64,000 nt of DNA from Branchinecta lynchi (taxonomy: Eukaryota > Arthropoda > Branchiopoda > Anostraca > Branchinectidae). The position numbers and the translations under genes are program-made. The notes beneath the pieces are model-generated. The model saw only the letters and a program-made list of their open reading frames with translations, was not told the DNA's origin and searched no databases. Location: NCBI GenBank assembly GCA_023053575.1, contig JAKZAP010000001.1, positions 18,804,533 through 18,868,532 of the forward strand, written 5' to 3'. Positions 22,850 through 33,908 of this stretch are shown piece by piece; the stretch's first letter is position 1; every line of letters starts with the position of its first letter.

Positions 22850-23049
22850 TACCTTGCTATAATCTAAGTCAACTCTATCTCGAAATACTTAAACTATGCT
22901 TCATCTTTCAGACTTCCGATGCCTGATGCTTCCGCACAGTGAGTATAACACCTTCCAGACTTTCATGATAGTAGCTGCTTTCTTTGTCACGGGAGTTCTC
23001 ACCTTCTGCGCCCCTTCTATACTATTTCGTTCTGGTATCACTCACATTC

Positions 23050-23372
23050 TGCGAAAAAGGAGATTAAAAAGATGAGATCATATTATTTTAAATATGCAAA
23101 GCACCTGCTCCACTTGTCGAAATTATGTCATATCCATACATTGACCGAGAATTTCGAAATTCAAGACGCAAGTGTTACCCTTTTGAATGTTTCCTCGTCA
23201 CTATACAGAATCATGGACACGAGAGCCCAACCATCACACGACGTTATCCACTGATTCCTGGCCGAAGATTGAAAATTAGTGTCTTTTTCTGTGGGCTTAA
23301 TTTATTTTCTTTCCTTTACTCCGCTTTTTCAATATGGCGGGTTATAAATAAATTACACTTACTCACTTACCG
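23050..23372 (+). mobile_element. LINE 3' end, plus strand
   Basis: A C-terminal peptide (YFKYAKHLLHL near its start, RAQPSHDVIH at its end) is followed by ATTTATTTTCTTTCCTTTAC, GGCGGGTTATAAATAAATTA and a (CTTA)n tail. The peptide end matches AQPAHDVIHYFLAKD at 33755-33796. The copy is 5'-truncated and has a stop after DVIH. Confidence 0.65.
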
Positions 23373-23690
23373 GTGGTCTCCGGTTATTCTTATGAGGCGT
23401 TTTTGCCTCCACCGGTGACTACTCACCTGTCTTCTGTCTTATAACCCGTTTTAAAACTAACCGGTGTCCGGTTTTATCTCACCGGTACGAACTAACCAGC
23501 ACCTGCTCGGGAGCCCGACTTTACCGAGAAGTTGGCAACTTTTCGTCAATTGACGGGGTTCTGCGCAAAACCCAGAATTTAGGCCGGCCTTACAGTCACG
23601 GGTGACTACCTACCGGTGAACCATAAAACTTATTACAAGAGAAGAACCGGACACCGGTAACAATACACCAGTGACAGCCCGGAGTGCAAT
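23373..23690. repeat. ACCGGT-rich foldback sequence
   Basis: Many ACCGGT/CACCGG motifs occur in both orientations, including AACCGGTGTCCGGTTTTA and AGAACCGGACACCGGTAA as inverted arms. It begins directly at the LINE (CTTA)n tail. It is probably a MITE, but its ends were not fixed. Confidence 0.45.
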
Positions 23691-23859
23691 GAACGCAGCT
23701 AGTGTGATAGCTAATTTTGCTATTTTTCAACATTTCCCTCTATCCTCCCCTCCAGATACCTTTTGCCTCTCAATCACAACTGTCAATCACTCTTCCTTTT
23801 TATCCTACCCTATCAATTTGCATACTTATTCTGTCTCTCAACTGTGTTGTCTCTATTCA

Positions 23860-23912
23860 TACTGCGCTGTTATGCAAAAAGCGGGTCACAAATAAAGAAA
23901 GAAAGAAAATGA
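23860..23912 (+). mobile_element. LINE 3' tail with (GAAA)n
   Basis: GTTATGCAAAAAGCGGGTCA, then CAAATAAAGAAAGAAAGAAA: the GGGTNANAAATAAA signature seen at other LINE ends here, with a different microsatellite tail. Confidence 0.45.
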
Positions 23913-24306
23913 AAAAAAAAGTTTCCAACGCCCCGGACTTTCTGACTTTTGACCTCGCTTCATCTTCTGGATCTCGAAGAAAACGGATCCAGAATCCAGA
24001 TGTAAAATTTGAAAGGTGAAGCCTGGCTTTTTTCATTGGCTGAGGTAAAAATAGTAAATTTGGTGCTCAGCACAGTCAACATTGTAAAATACCCTTGAGG
24101 GCTAACTCTTTGTGTCGACGAAGAATCGCCGTGTACCTGGCGGAAGAGCAGGAACTGTCACCTTAGCTGTCTCCAGCGAACGCCGTTTACTGGATGACAC
24201 AGGATTCGAGTCATCGTTTGGCGCGTTTCTCGTTTTTCCGAAGGCTCAGTGGCTGTTTTGGACTTATTCATGTAGAGTATTAAATTGTCTCTCCTAAATC
24301 AGACTT

Positions 24307-24695
24307 ACCCTAGGTTCACACAGAGCAAAATGCGGCGATGAACGACATTTTTCAATCGCAGCGACAGAAGATTTTATCGCCCGGATATTCGCACTAAATT
24401 TTCGTCGGCAGCAGAATTTGACGCGAAAAATAATTAAAATAATTAAAAATTACCATTAAAATCCTTAAAATAAAAAAAAATAATTATTCGTATGGTTTGT
24501 TTGAATATTACAAAAGGTAAATAATATTAGAATATATAATAATTATACAATATTACAAAAGAAATCTTGCTGTCGCCTGATTAAAGTTGAATTTGAACAT
24601 TGAAAATAAGCAACAGAAATCGCCGATTTTGGCGACGAAAATCTCGGTGATCGCCGATATCGCCTCGGTGTGAACGTCTGTGTGAACCTAAGGTT
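24307..24695. mobile_element. MITE of about 390 bp with CCTAGGTTCACACAG ends
   Basis: Left ACCCTAGGTTCACACAG and right CTGTGTGAACCTAAGGTT are inverted repeats with one mismatch in the shared core. Inside, ATCGCCGAT/ATCGGCGAT-like arms and an AT-rich middle are seen. It has no ORF. Confidence 0.65.
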
Positions 24696-26520
24696 AAAGA
24701 ACTGTACATCACCGAGTTTGGAGATTTCTATTCCGAGTTCGGAGAGTTAAAATCCGATGGAGGATTAAAACGCTAGAATGGAAAATACTGCCGATTGAAC
24801 TTATCTGAAAGCATAGAGTCACGAGTGAATAGAACCCCCGCAAGATCAGAGGCAACTTAATTCGCAAGGCAACCCGATCTAGGGTTTATGTGCTCACCGA
24901 AATCTGGACAACATACTTGGGATACTTACGCCCAGAAACCTCTCGATGAATTTGCTAACCAATTACTCACCTGAGCATTATTGACAAGTGACTTCATGAA
25001 TGACTGATTTTCATCGGGTACACGTTCCCACGAGCCAGAAGAAGTACGCGCATAGCAAGCATAGAGAAATTGAAGTTTGGTTTTGTCCAGGTATAAGGTC
25101 AATGATAGATGGTGATTAATTATTAGACGATACTTGATGCAACTAATGATCCCTTGTCATTTCTTCAATGAAAACATGATGGAGAGATGTTAAATTTCTA
25201 AGAGTTGGATCATCTTTCGATATGCCGGCCGGTGGCCTGAGCTCTTGTTACTGTGCCGTATTTATTGTCCTAAATAGCTAGTGGACTGCAGACTTTAGGG
25301 TGTAGGCAGAACAAATATCACGCACTTTGCCATTAATACCAATGCAACCTGCCTCCGTATTCGATCTTTCCATTCTTGAACTTGGAGATCACCGTTTTAT
25401 CCGTTACTTTCTAATCCCCCCTCCCTAAGGACACCACACTGATTTTTATTTTTTCCGTGTTTTGATATTTCTGATGCGGATCATGCTCCCGACAATTGTT
25501 CGTGAGAAGCTGGCTCGTCTGAAAAAATATTACGTAAAAATGAGGTTTCAGTTTTAAGCCAGAAAGATAATTATTGAAATGTTGGCGGACATTTTACCAA
25601 TTAGGGCTAGAAGACGTCCGATGAAGGGTGAATTTAATGAAGAGTGGTACATCATCTGCAGTGGTTAATCATCTTTGCTACGATAAAGAGATTGCAGCGT
25701 CTCCTTAGGATAGAAATGGAACCTAGGAGTAGATTTTTGGAATAGGGGATTATCCTTAGTGTGTCATTAGAGTAGAGAAAGATTACGAAATAGTTTTTCT
25801 TGTTCGTGTTGTTGTTTTTCGGTTTTTTGTGTGTTTGAGATTGTTTGTGTGATTTTTGTTGCCATCACCCTCGGGCTGCTCAGCAAGCAATACATTTATC
25901 TATTGTCTATAAGGTTTAAGCCAAACTGGTTCAAAATACAAGACATAAAAAAGAGATTTTTCTACATCCGCTAATTATACCTCAAAGATGTTATGCGAGT
26001 GATAAAGATCATTTCGAATATTTCGGCTGGACTTCCTACAACTGCCTTCAGCCAGAACCAACTGAAATTACATGTTCCAACACAAATGCAACATAGGAAA
26101 CGACGGGGACGACAAACGATAAGATAGCCAAAAGAACGATGTGGACTAAGACAAAATAAAAATATTTAAATGCAGTTATTTAAAATGTGTGTATGTACAA
26201 TTCTGTGATTTTTACAATTATTTGGTGTACATGTCCGATTCAGTACTAATCTACATTTGGATAAGAACTGGCTGTAATTCCGAGTGAAAGCTTCTGTGCT
26301 TTCTCGGGAAAATAATTGTAAGTCAATTCACAAACTACGCTTGTATTAACATAGTAAATGCGATAGAAAAAAACGGTCACCTGAAGTTCATTCCATCAGT
26401 TGATCTCTGTGCCGGTAGAAACACGACCCGACTACAGAAACTGCCAAATTAAGTATTTGGACGCAGTAGCTCAGGAATATTCAATATAAATATTCCTTCA
26501 GCCCAAGCTCACTGCGAATC
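24696..26520. other. intergenic DNA with a hairpin-repeat fragment and weak repeat traces
   Basis: 24700-24800 (TTCCGAGTTCGGAGAG then AAAATCCGATGG) matches the hairpin unit at 32745-32870. 25325-25420 weakly resembles family E. A LINE-like phrase (CATCACCCTCGGGCTG) lies near 25864. I see no gene. Confidence 0.4.
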
Positions 26521-26523
26521 ATA

Positions 26524-26692
26524 TTTGATAGTGCAAAACGGATACGTCAGTTGAATTTTATCGAGCTATATTTCGGCTCTTCTTGGCAAGGGTCCTACTT
26601 AGGCCCAAAACCGCTCAAGTTGGAAAAACGAACATGTGGGAAAACCGTCTCTAATAAAATTCAGCTGCCGTATCGATATCGTATTGAGCTTG
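26524..26692. mobile_element. family C MITE, degenerate
   Basis: TTTGATAGTGCAAAACGGAT at the left and ATTCAGCTGCCGTATCGAT at the right are inverted relatives of the family C ends. The centre has TTCGGCTCTTCTTGGCAAGG. Confidence 0.5.
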
Positions 26693-27119
26693 GAAGTAGT
26701 AGACTGATTACTTAAATTCACAATTTATACAACTCAGGACATGCGGTTTGCATTTCGGACCACCTTCTTACCATCGATAACATTTTATACTTAGAACACT
26801 ATATTAAGGAGTGGCTAGTCGAACGAGTGATCATTATGCTTATCTGGAGTTTTACCTGTTATTCCATAGCTAATGGTTACAAGTGTACCGATTAAGCATC
26901 ATCTTTCATTTTGCATCAATTAAACTAGCAGCACGAGCGTGGGAGGGAGTGCCGATATGCAGACTATTTCATTGGTCACATACCATCGTAACCTCGTCGA
27001 TAATTTGTGTGAGACGTGTTAGTCCAGTTTCCCTTCCGTCCCGTATCAATATTGGTTTCGCCACTTCATTGGCTGGTGCTAATTGGAGAATTCGGGACTG
27101 GTGATCCCCATCTTGCATG

Positions 27120-27323
27120 GATGTGACCAGGCCCGTATCCAGGAATTTATTTCGGGGGGGGGGGGGGGGTTGCCTTTCGGTTTTTTTTTCTTCAAAAAAG
27201 TGCAAAAAAGACACAGATCAGAGGGAAAAGCCTATAAAAATGAGTATTTTTGTATGTTTCGGGGGGGGGGGGGCGGGGTTTAACCCCCTACCCCCCCCCC
27301 CTGGATACGGCCTTGGATGTGAC
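27120..27323. mobile_element. hAT MITE, copy 2, with perfect 8-bp target duplication
   Basis: The element itself is 27128-27315 (188 bp), starting CAGGCCCGTATCCAGG and ending CCTGGATACGGCCTTG. GATGTGAC is present exactly on both sides (27120-27127 and 27316-27323). G/C homopolymer runs of 10 or more occur at both inner edges, and the centre has AAAGACACAGATCAGAGGGA. The ends and 8-bp duplication are diagnostic of hAT mobilisation. Confidence 0.9.
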
Positions 27324-28132
27324 TAAGAAGAGTTGGTAAGATCCATGTTTACCGGGACCGCGAGCCCCTGTTTCACAAAAACTGCTTCTGGGCCTTATTC
27401 TGTGCGTTGATTCTATAGTTGAAAGGTTTTCGTCTCTTTGTAGGATTTTGCCATCTTTGGCCGATTTTCTATCCCTCATAGAGTATGAAAACAATACTCT
27501 TGATGACTAATTCTTCATGCCAATCAAGAACAGCCGTGTTTCTAGTGAAGAGCCGTAAGTGTCACCACAGCTGTCCCGAACGAACGCAGTGGATTGGTTG
27601 ATATCAAATTTGAGTCATTGTTCGGGCGACCTTTCTCATTCTTCCCGAGGTTCACTGGCGTGTTTTGGACTTAGTCGTATAGAGAATTTACTGTACATAC
27701 AGTCATCCGTTTGTGGAACGCGCGTGCCCAGTTTGGCACCCCGGACTGACGGTTGAACCTGTCCAAAAGAGGTCATGCAATGTGATGCTTGGTCCAGATT
27801 GTTTCTTATGATCAGTCCTATCAAGCTTCAGTTGCGATCCGTGCAGAGACGTCAGATGACGATGAAATTTGGGATTAAATGATCATCATAGAATAAGTTT
27901 CCCAGATTTTGAGACTCCGGACCAGACCCGACTAGATAAAGACAAACTACTAACAACCCTTTTTTTTACTTGTGTTGCGAGGTAGGCGATAACTAGCTCT
28001 GACTGAAGATAGGAACAACCGTTGATAAGCCAAGACTTTCGACCCCTCACAGGCTCGATCGAAACTGTGTTTATCTACGTATGTGTCTTGCTTTATTTGT
28101 CATTTCAACTGTTCATAATTTTCCCCAGCGTC
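27324..28132. other. intergenic DNA, no recognised feature
   Basis: No coding region longer than about 70 codons and no repeat that I could match elsewhere in the window. Confidence 0.4.
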
Positions 28133-28656
28133 AAAGTTTAACCGAAAAGGGCTGAGGTCCGTTATACTTCGTTTATCCCTTATCCACCGGTAATCGATTT
28201 CATCAAAATACGATACAATATGAGTTACTTCGTTTGTCCGTTATCTACATAATCGATTTCATCAAATGAACTTCTTTCGGATTTGTGGTACCTTGATGTG
28301 CTTGCCCCTCTACGCTCGAAATATATACCAACTGTAAATGTAAGACATTACGAAAACTAAAATAAAGTCCGATTCTTTGCAAGAGTCTGTTAAGACTTAT
28401 CTCAACATCATTTCCCTACCTTGTACAGGCGTAACTTTTCCGAGCTTCAAAACTGTCACACTGGAAATGCAGGCCTTTGTTGAAATTCAAATTTTCCGCG
28501 TCTGGGTGAACTTTGAGTTATCGTGCAAACAGCGCACACTCGATGCTATAACTAGACCTGGGTGAAAAAAATACAAAATCCCTTAGATGAGTCAAAATAT
28601 TTCAGTGTCTCCAAATAACAGATGTAGAACTAAGCTGCCTTTACAGTTAAGTTTAA
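28133..28656 (+). mobile_element. family D TTAA-type transposon, copy 2
   Basis: Left AAAGTTTAACCGAAAAGGGC follows TCAA; right ACAGTTAAGT precedes TTAA. The inside shares CTTTCGGATTTGTGGTACC with copies 1 and 3 and has no ORF. It abuts family A copy 3. Confidence 0.6.
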
Positions 28657-28712
28657 TGGGTTTTTTTTATCCCAAAACGTAGGTGGCGGGATACCTATGA
28701 CATCGCAAAAGT

Positions 28713-28921
28713 TGTCCGTCTGTCCGTCCGTCCGTCCGTCCATCTGTCTGTCCGTCCGTCCGTCCGTCCGTCTATCCGTCCGTCCGTCCGTCTATCCGTC
28801 CGTCCGTCCGTCTATCCGTCCGTCAGTCCGTCCGTCCGTCTGTCTGTCCGTCCGTCTGTCCGTCCGTCCGTCTGTCTGTCCGTCCGTCTGTCCGTCCGTC
28901 CGTCCGTCTGTCCGTCTGTGC
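28713..28921 (+). repeat. (TCCG/TCTG)n tetranucleotide array within family A copy 3
   Basis: About 200 bases of GTCC, GTCT and TATCC tetranucleotides. In other family A copies this segment is only 15-40 bases, so it has expanded here. Confidence 0.95.
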
Positions 28922-29671
28922 GCACTATATCTCTCGAAGGAAATGAGATATTTTGATGAAACTTGGCGTGAGGATTCTTTGGGTCAAGAGTAAGGTCAAG
29001 TTCGGAGATGGGCTCTGTAGCTCTACATTTAGGGGTGGGGGAGGGGGTTTAAATTAAGGGGCAAATGAAATATTTTAAAACATATAATGTGATATTCGAT
29101 TATGAGGTAAGAAGACATGTAGAACACGATGGTCAAAACCATTTTGTCATCAGACAAGTAGTTCGCCCAGAATCCGGCCACTACCGGAAAGTTTGTTAAA
29201 AGTAAAAGTTTTATTTTAAGTTGATTAGATATTCGATTTAGGGGTAAGAAGACATACTGGACAGGATGGTAAAAAATATTTTTGCGCCGGAGAAGTAGTT
29301 AGCCCGGAATCCGGCCAAAACCGGAAAGTCTGTTAAAAGTAAAAGTTTTATTTGAAGTTGATTAGATGTTCGATTTAGGGATAGGAGAACATGCTGAACA
29401 CGATGGTGAAAACCATTTTCTTGCTGGACAACTAGTTCGCCCGAAATCCGGCCAAAACCGGAAAGTCTGTTAAAAGTAAAAGTTTTATTTGAAGTTGATT
29501 AGATGTTCGATTTAGGGGTAAGAAGACATGCTGTACAATTGTGTGAAAACAATTTTCTACCCGCGTAAGTAGTTCGCCCGGAATCCGGCGAAAACCGGAA
29601 AGAGTTAAAGTTTTATTTGTAGTTGATTAGATATCCGATTTATGGGTCAGAAGAGATGCTGAATCCGTGTA

Positions 29672-30378
29672 TGATATGATATGATATGATATGATATATA
29701 TTTACACAAAAAGCCCGAGGGCCATGGCAATACAAAACAAAATAAAAATAAATTTTCACTAAATTACTAATAAACCTAAATGAATCTTTCACGATGCTTC
29801 ATCGAAAGCTTAAGGAATCTTCCCAACTGGCGAACTCCCAAAAAACATTCATCCTTCATTACTTTAACCAACCATTCCTCATCGTACACTCTTTTTCCAA
29901 ACACTTCATCCCTCAACCCATCCAATTCACTACATTCACACATCAGGTGCAACACATTCTCATTCATCTCCCCACACATAGGGCAGTAGTAAGGACCAAT
30001 CCGACTTAAACCCCTTCCCACATACCTCCTCCTATCCCCTAGCGGTAAACAATCACCCCTCATACTTATCACCCACGCTAACTATTCAACCCTGCTTTAA
30101 AATAAATACTTTCCCCCCATGTCTCTTTAGCATCTCTGTAAAACCTCAACGAGCTAAACTTACCGACATCACACTGCCACAGCTGTATTTCCTGATCCAT
30201 CAACACCTTTTTAACCACACCTGCAACATCTCCTACTTCATGACCTTGCCCCTCCCCGTTATTCCAAAGCGAGCTAACCCCACACTGGTCCAAAATTTGT
30301 TTTATTTGGGACGCCCAAGAATCACTCGACTCATCCCGTAATGATTCCATATATGCTGCTTAAATCCTTTTTTAACCC
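29672..30378 (-). mobile_element. LINE 3' fragment inserted in family A, minus strand
   Basis: On the minus strand two ORF pieces in different frames (30350-30078, then 30072-29776) read as the end of a LINE ORF2. The first contains WASQIKQILDQCGVSSLW. The second contains MRGDCLPLG and then CPMCGEMNENVLHLMCEC, a zinc-knuckle-like CX2C...HX4C motif typical of ORF2 C-termini. A one-base frameshift lies near 30075. The 3' UTR has GCCATGGCCCTCGGGC and an (ATATC)n tail at 29672-29698. The family A text continues on both sides, which proves insertion. Confidence 0.8.
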
Positions 30379-30795
30379 TGACATATAGTTCGACCGGAAT
30401 CCGGTTGGAGCCGGAAGATTTATTATACATTAAATTTTTATTTGAAGTTGATTAGATGTTCAATATCGGGGAGAAAAAATACGATGAGTTCGTATTCGAG
30501 CTTTCTTTTTTCGCCGGACAAGTAGTTTCGGAATTCGGCCGAAACCGGGATAGTGGCAGGAAGTTTTCGTCAAACAGATATGACTTATAGGGGTAAACAC
30601 ACATGCTGAATCCATATCTGAACTTGGTTTTCTCAGATGATTAGCTATTTGGCCTTAATCTGTTTCTGAATTTATATAGTAAAAATGTTCAAGGAGTCTG
30701 GTGAAGGCTGGATCTGGCGAAGAGAAGACCCAATTGTCTGGACCAAATATTGAATTTTTGGGGTCCCATCGAAACCTTTGGTCTTGTTTTTTTTA

Positions 30796-31335
30796 TATTG
30801 ACGATCCGCAGTTCACAATTAGTAATTGGTTATTAGGGTAATACAAAAGTATTGTTCTGTCATTATAACACAGTGTTGTCTCAGCACTGCACATCTCGGT
30901 GATATTATTTCGTGCTGAAAATTTTTACCTTCTGCCTCCTGCGGCAAAGACTCTCTGCTGCAAGAATGTTATGAATGTTATTAAAACTCCGCAAGGAAAA
31001 AAAATGCGGTTAGAACTATCAGAATCCCCAGATGTGCCATTTAGAAATACAGATACTAGCAGGTCATAGGGGAGTTGAATGGGGGTCAAAATCTAATTGG
31101 TGGGTTGGATATGCCATAATCCCTAGATCTGTAATTTATTGAGACATATAGGATCCGACTGCTGCTGGGAGTTGGAAAGGGGTCCCGGAAGAGCCATCCA
31201 AACTCGACAACGCGAACTCAAGCTGAATTACCTACTAACTACTTTACATGTGCCATGCAGGCTTTCAGTTCTTGTTAGTACTTTTGCCCACTTGTCGTAC
31301 TATTCCTCTTTTCACCTTGCACCAGTCAACCCCTT
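30796..31335. other. intergenic DNA, no recognised feature
   Basis: I see no gene. The start is just after the family A tail. Confidence 0.35.
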
Positions 31336-31520
31336 TTGCGACCAAAGGCAAGACTTGAAATTATTATTATGTTTTCGGGGGGATTGTTTACCGTTTGGAG
31401 AAAAGAGAAAGTGTATTAGCAAATGTCGTGAAAAGACTGTTACTTCTTTCTTCTGTCCAATGTTGGCCATCTTATGTGCGAGTGTAGTCAGTTGGATGAT
31501 TTAACATCCGAGATATTCTG
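31336..31520 (+). pseudogene. decayed LINE ORF2 C-terminus, plus strand
   Basis: RGDCLPFGEKRK and, in another frame, HLMCECSQLDDL are encoded here. They match RGDCLPLGDRRR and HLMCECSELDGL of the LINE at 29776-30072. The change of frame between the two shows at least one indel. Confidence 0.7.
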
Positions 31521-32700
31521 TCGTGGATGTTTAGGATATTAAAAATTAGACAATCTAGTGATTTGAGAATGTTTGGGAAAATTTGCCCCACCACTAACAG
31601 TTAATTCAATAGTCATTCTTAGAGCTTGTTCAGGCAGGACCGAAATACGCGCGTAAACAGCCGCTGATCCGTTCAGACGACTGATCAACTGCTTGGGAGA
31701 ATAAAAAAAAAAAAACTAATTCCGAAGATTATGATTATATGTAACAAACTATTTAAAATTTAAACAAAAGGTCTTGCGGCTGTATCGAAGTCAAATGTAG
31801 TTGTTTTGTAGTCTTTATACTGGAAAAAATGAGGCAAACGGAATACTTGCAGATTTCAAGCAACTCAGCAATTTTAAGTTAGAAAAGCAAACAAATTCGT
31901 TTCAAATTTTTTTGTTTCAAATGAGAAAATAAATAATGTTAAATACAGTAAAACAAAAAGAAAATGCAATCATTTACGGTGTTTCAGTCACTTTTCAGTG
32001 AGGGTTGAACAGAAAAAAAATGTAAATTATTATTTTTTTTCAGAGTAAAATAACACAAAAAATTTCGAAAATAAACAGAGAACATACGAGTTAGAAAATT
32101 ATTCTACCTTTTCCGAAATCGTTCTGTTATTCTGGGATGCTGTCTGTTTACTGTCACCGGAGTCACCAAAGGTCACATTCCGAAAAGATGTACGTATCCC
32201 GATCGTACATCTTTTCGACCACGATGAAAATGCATGCCAATTTGGCGGCTGATTTTTTAGGGGTTTTTTCGACTGCTAATTACGCGCGAAAATAAGCCGT
32301 TGATATTATTGTTTTATTCAAACCAGTGTCAACGTTGTAATTTTTTGCTAAACCCTTCGGGCTTTTGTGTAAATTTATTATATTATCAATAGATTATATT
32401 CCCATAAAAAGCAGGCATAAGAATAAGAATAACAAAAGAATAATAGGCTACGTTTGTTTATTCAGCCAAAAGGCCATACAAGATTGAATGCATATATAAC
32501 CACCCAAATAAACTGTTACACCCGTTACTAAAACTGTTACATATACTAAGATAAACTTTCTGTCCTAAGTCTAAATACTTTAACTACCTATTTGCATACT
32601 TCTACGATTAACTTGGGGTTCGTAGATTTTCAGATCCGGTATCAAGATCAACGGAGCTCTTGCATTCACTTGCATAAAAGTCTTTCTAGACACATACTGG
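31521..32700. other. AT-rich intergenic DNA with a LINE-like tail
   Basis: Near 32340-32400 TTCGGGCTTTTGTGTAAATT and an AT-rich run resemble the 3' UTR of the LINE at 29700 in plus orientation. GTACATCTTTTCG occurs with its inverse CGAAAAGATGTAC at 32192-32220. No gene was seen. Confidence 0.4.
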
Positions 32701-32724
32701 TTCTCAAACGTGGCCACTGCACTG

Positions 32725-32748
32725 TAAAAAAAAAAAAAAAAAAAAAAA
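32725..32748 (+). repeat. poly(A) tract
   Basis: An uninterrupted A-run of about 24. Confidence 0.95.
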
Positions 32749-32870
32749 TCTGCTTTTAGATAACTTGATCTGCAGTATTTTCTGTTATTTTCCATCGGAT
32801 TTTAACTGTCCGAACTCGGGATAAGAATATCCGAGTTCGGATGATTCACGATAACTAAAGTCCGATGTAA
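32745..32870. repeat. hairpin repeat (family F)
   Basis: TCCGAACTCGG at 32809-32819 pairs perfectly with CCGAGTTCGGA at 32831-32841 across an 11-base loop. The outer arms ATCGGATTTTAA and TAAAGTCCGATG extend the stem. A relative lies at 24700-24800. Confidence 0.65.
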
Positions 32871-33680
32871 GAAAGACTTTTCACAGTGAGTCATAGATAG
32901 GACGTTGCAAATCTTTATTTTCCATCATTAAATTTACTCCCGTCTCGGCCCAATTAGGTACAATTACTAGACCATATAGCTTGAAGTTATTACCTTGGGT
33001 TGAATGTATTTGCTAGCTGTTTTCGCTCCTTGTCATCAGGATGAAATCAAATAACAGCAATTTGACCTCCGTTCCCTGCCTCCAGCTCGGGTGGCTATGA
33101 GAGTATTTCACTTATCTCTCACGTGATTATCCTAAGAGGGCTAATTCATGGCGTCGGTAATTATTAGATCGGTGGCATATTTTGACTCGTATTGTAGGTT
33201 GTTTGGAAGGTATACGTCAGTAAATATCAGTATCCCAGATTTGGAAGCCTCTGTTACGCATCTCCTGTTTATTTTTTTGTGTTTATCGGAGTCCGCTGGA
33301 ATTCTGTCTATTCCAGCACAGATCCACCATGTTGTTTAGTTTACGTGCACATGTCATGGTCGCCGGTCGGATAAAGAGTTTACTCTATCCCTGTATCCGA
33401 GAGTACGCAGAAATAGGGAATCTACAGTCACGTTTTATTGGACGTAGTTTCGGCGGAATTTCACGGTTGTTTTTCTTAGTTCGTCCAAAAGTTTTGCTTT
33501 GTACTGGCCTAGTATCTTTTTCCGGATACTCTGGTTTCAGAACTAAAATAAAGTATGTCAGAATACAGTTTTATATTTTGCTCTTTTATTTCATTTATGT
33601 CGGGCAGTGTGTTATAAATCGCTCATTCTTTCAGTGAAACTATACCGAAACTAAACACGAAAAATCTCAGCTACATACTA
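32871..33680. other. intergenic DNA, no recognised feature
   Basis: Two overlapping plus-strand ORFs of 63 and 102 codons have no recognisable domain and no family relatives in the window. Confidence 0.35.
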
Positions 33681-33689
33681 GAGATGTTA

Positions 33690-33908
33690 CTACTAGAAAA
33701 AAGTACGAACTTCGTAAGAGCAAAGAGCTTTCAAAAATCATGGACAACTCGGCCCAACCAGCGCACGACGTTATCCACTACTTCCTGGCCAAAGATTGAG
33801 AATTAAGTGTCTTTTTCTGTGTGTTTACGTGTTTTATTTATTTTCTTTCATTTACTCCGCTTTTTCAAAATGGTGGGTTATAAATAAATTACTTACTTAC
33901 TTACCTAC
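33690..33908 (+). mobile_element. LINE 3' end, plus strand
   Basis: The coding end contains MDNSAQPAHDVIHYFLAKD followed by TGA at 33797-33799. Then come ATTTATTTTCTTTCATTTAC, GTGGGTTATAAATAAATTAC and a (TTAC)n tail. It is the same family as 23050-23372, here with the authentic stop. Confidence 0.7.

Larger units (their letters stand above)
28658..30795 (+). repeat. family A repeat, copy 3, nearly complete and split by a LINE
   Basis: It runs from the TATCCCAAAACGTAGGTGG head to the GGGGTCCCATCGAAACC tail. After removal of the LINE it is about 1.43 kb. Internal tandem units begin (at the TTGATTAGAT block) at 29221, 29358, 29495 and 29623, so the unit is 137, 137 and 128 bp. Each unit has CCGGAATCCGGC and AAAACCGGAAAG. 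Confidence 0.8.

Noticed and set aside
28697..28993. 98-codon ORF rich in SVRPSV repeats
   Set aside because: It is the translation of the TCCG/TCTG array of family A copy 3.
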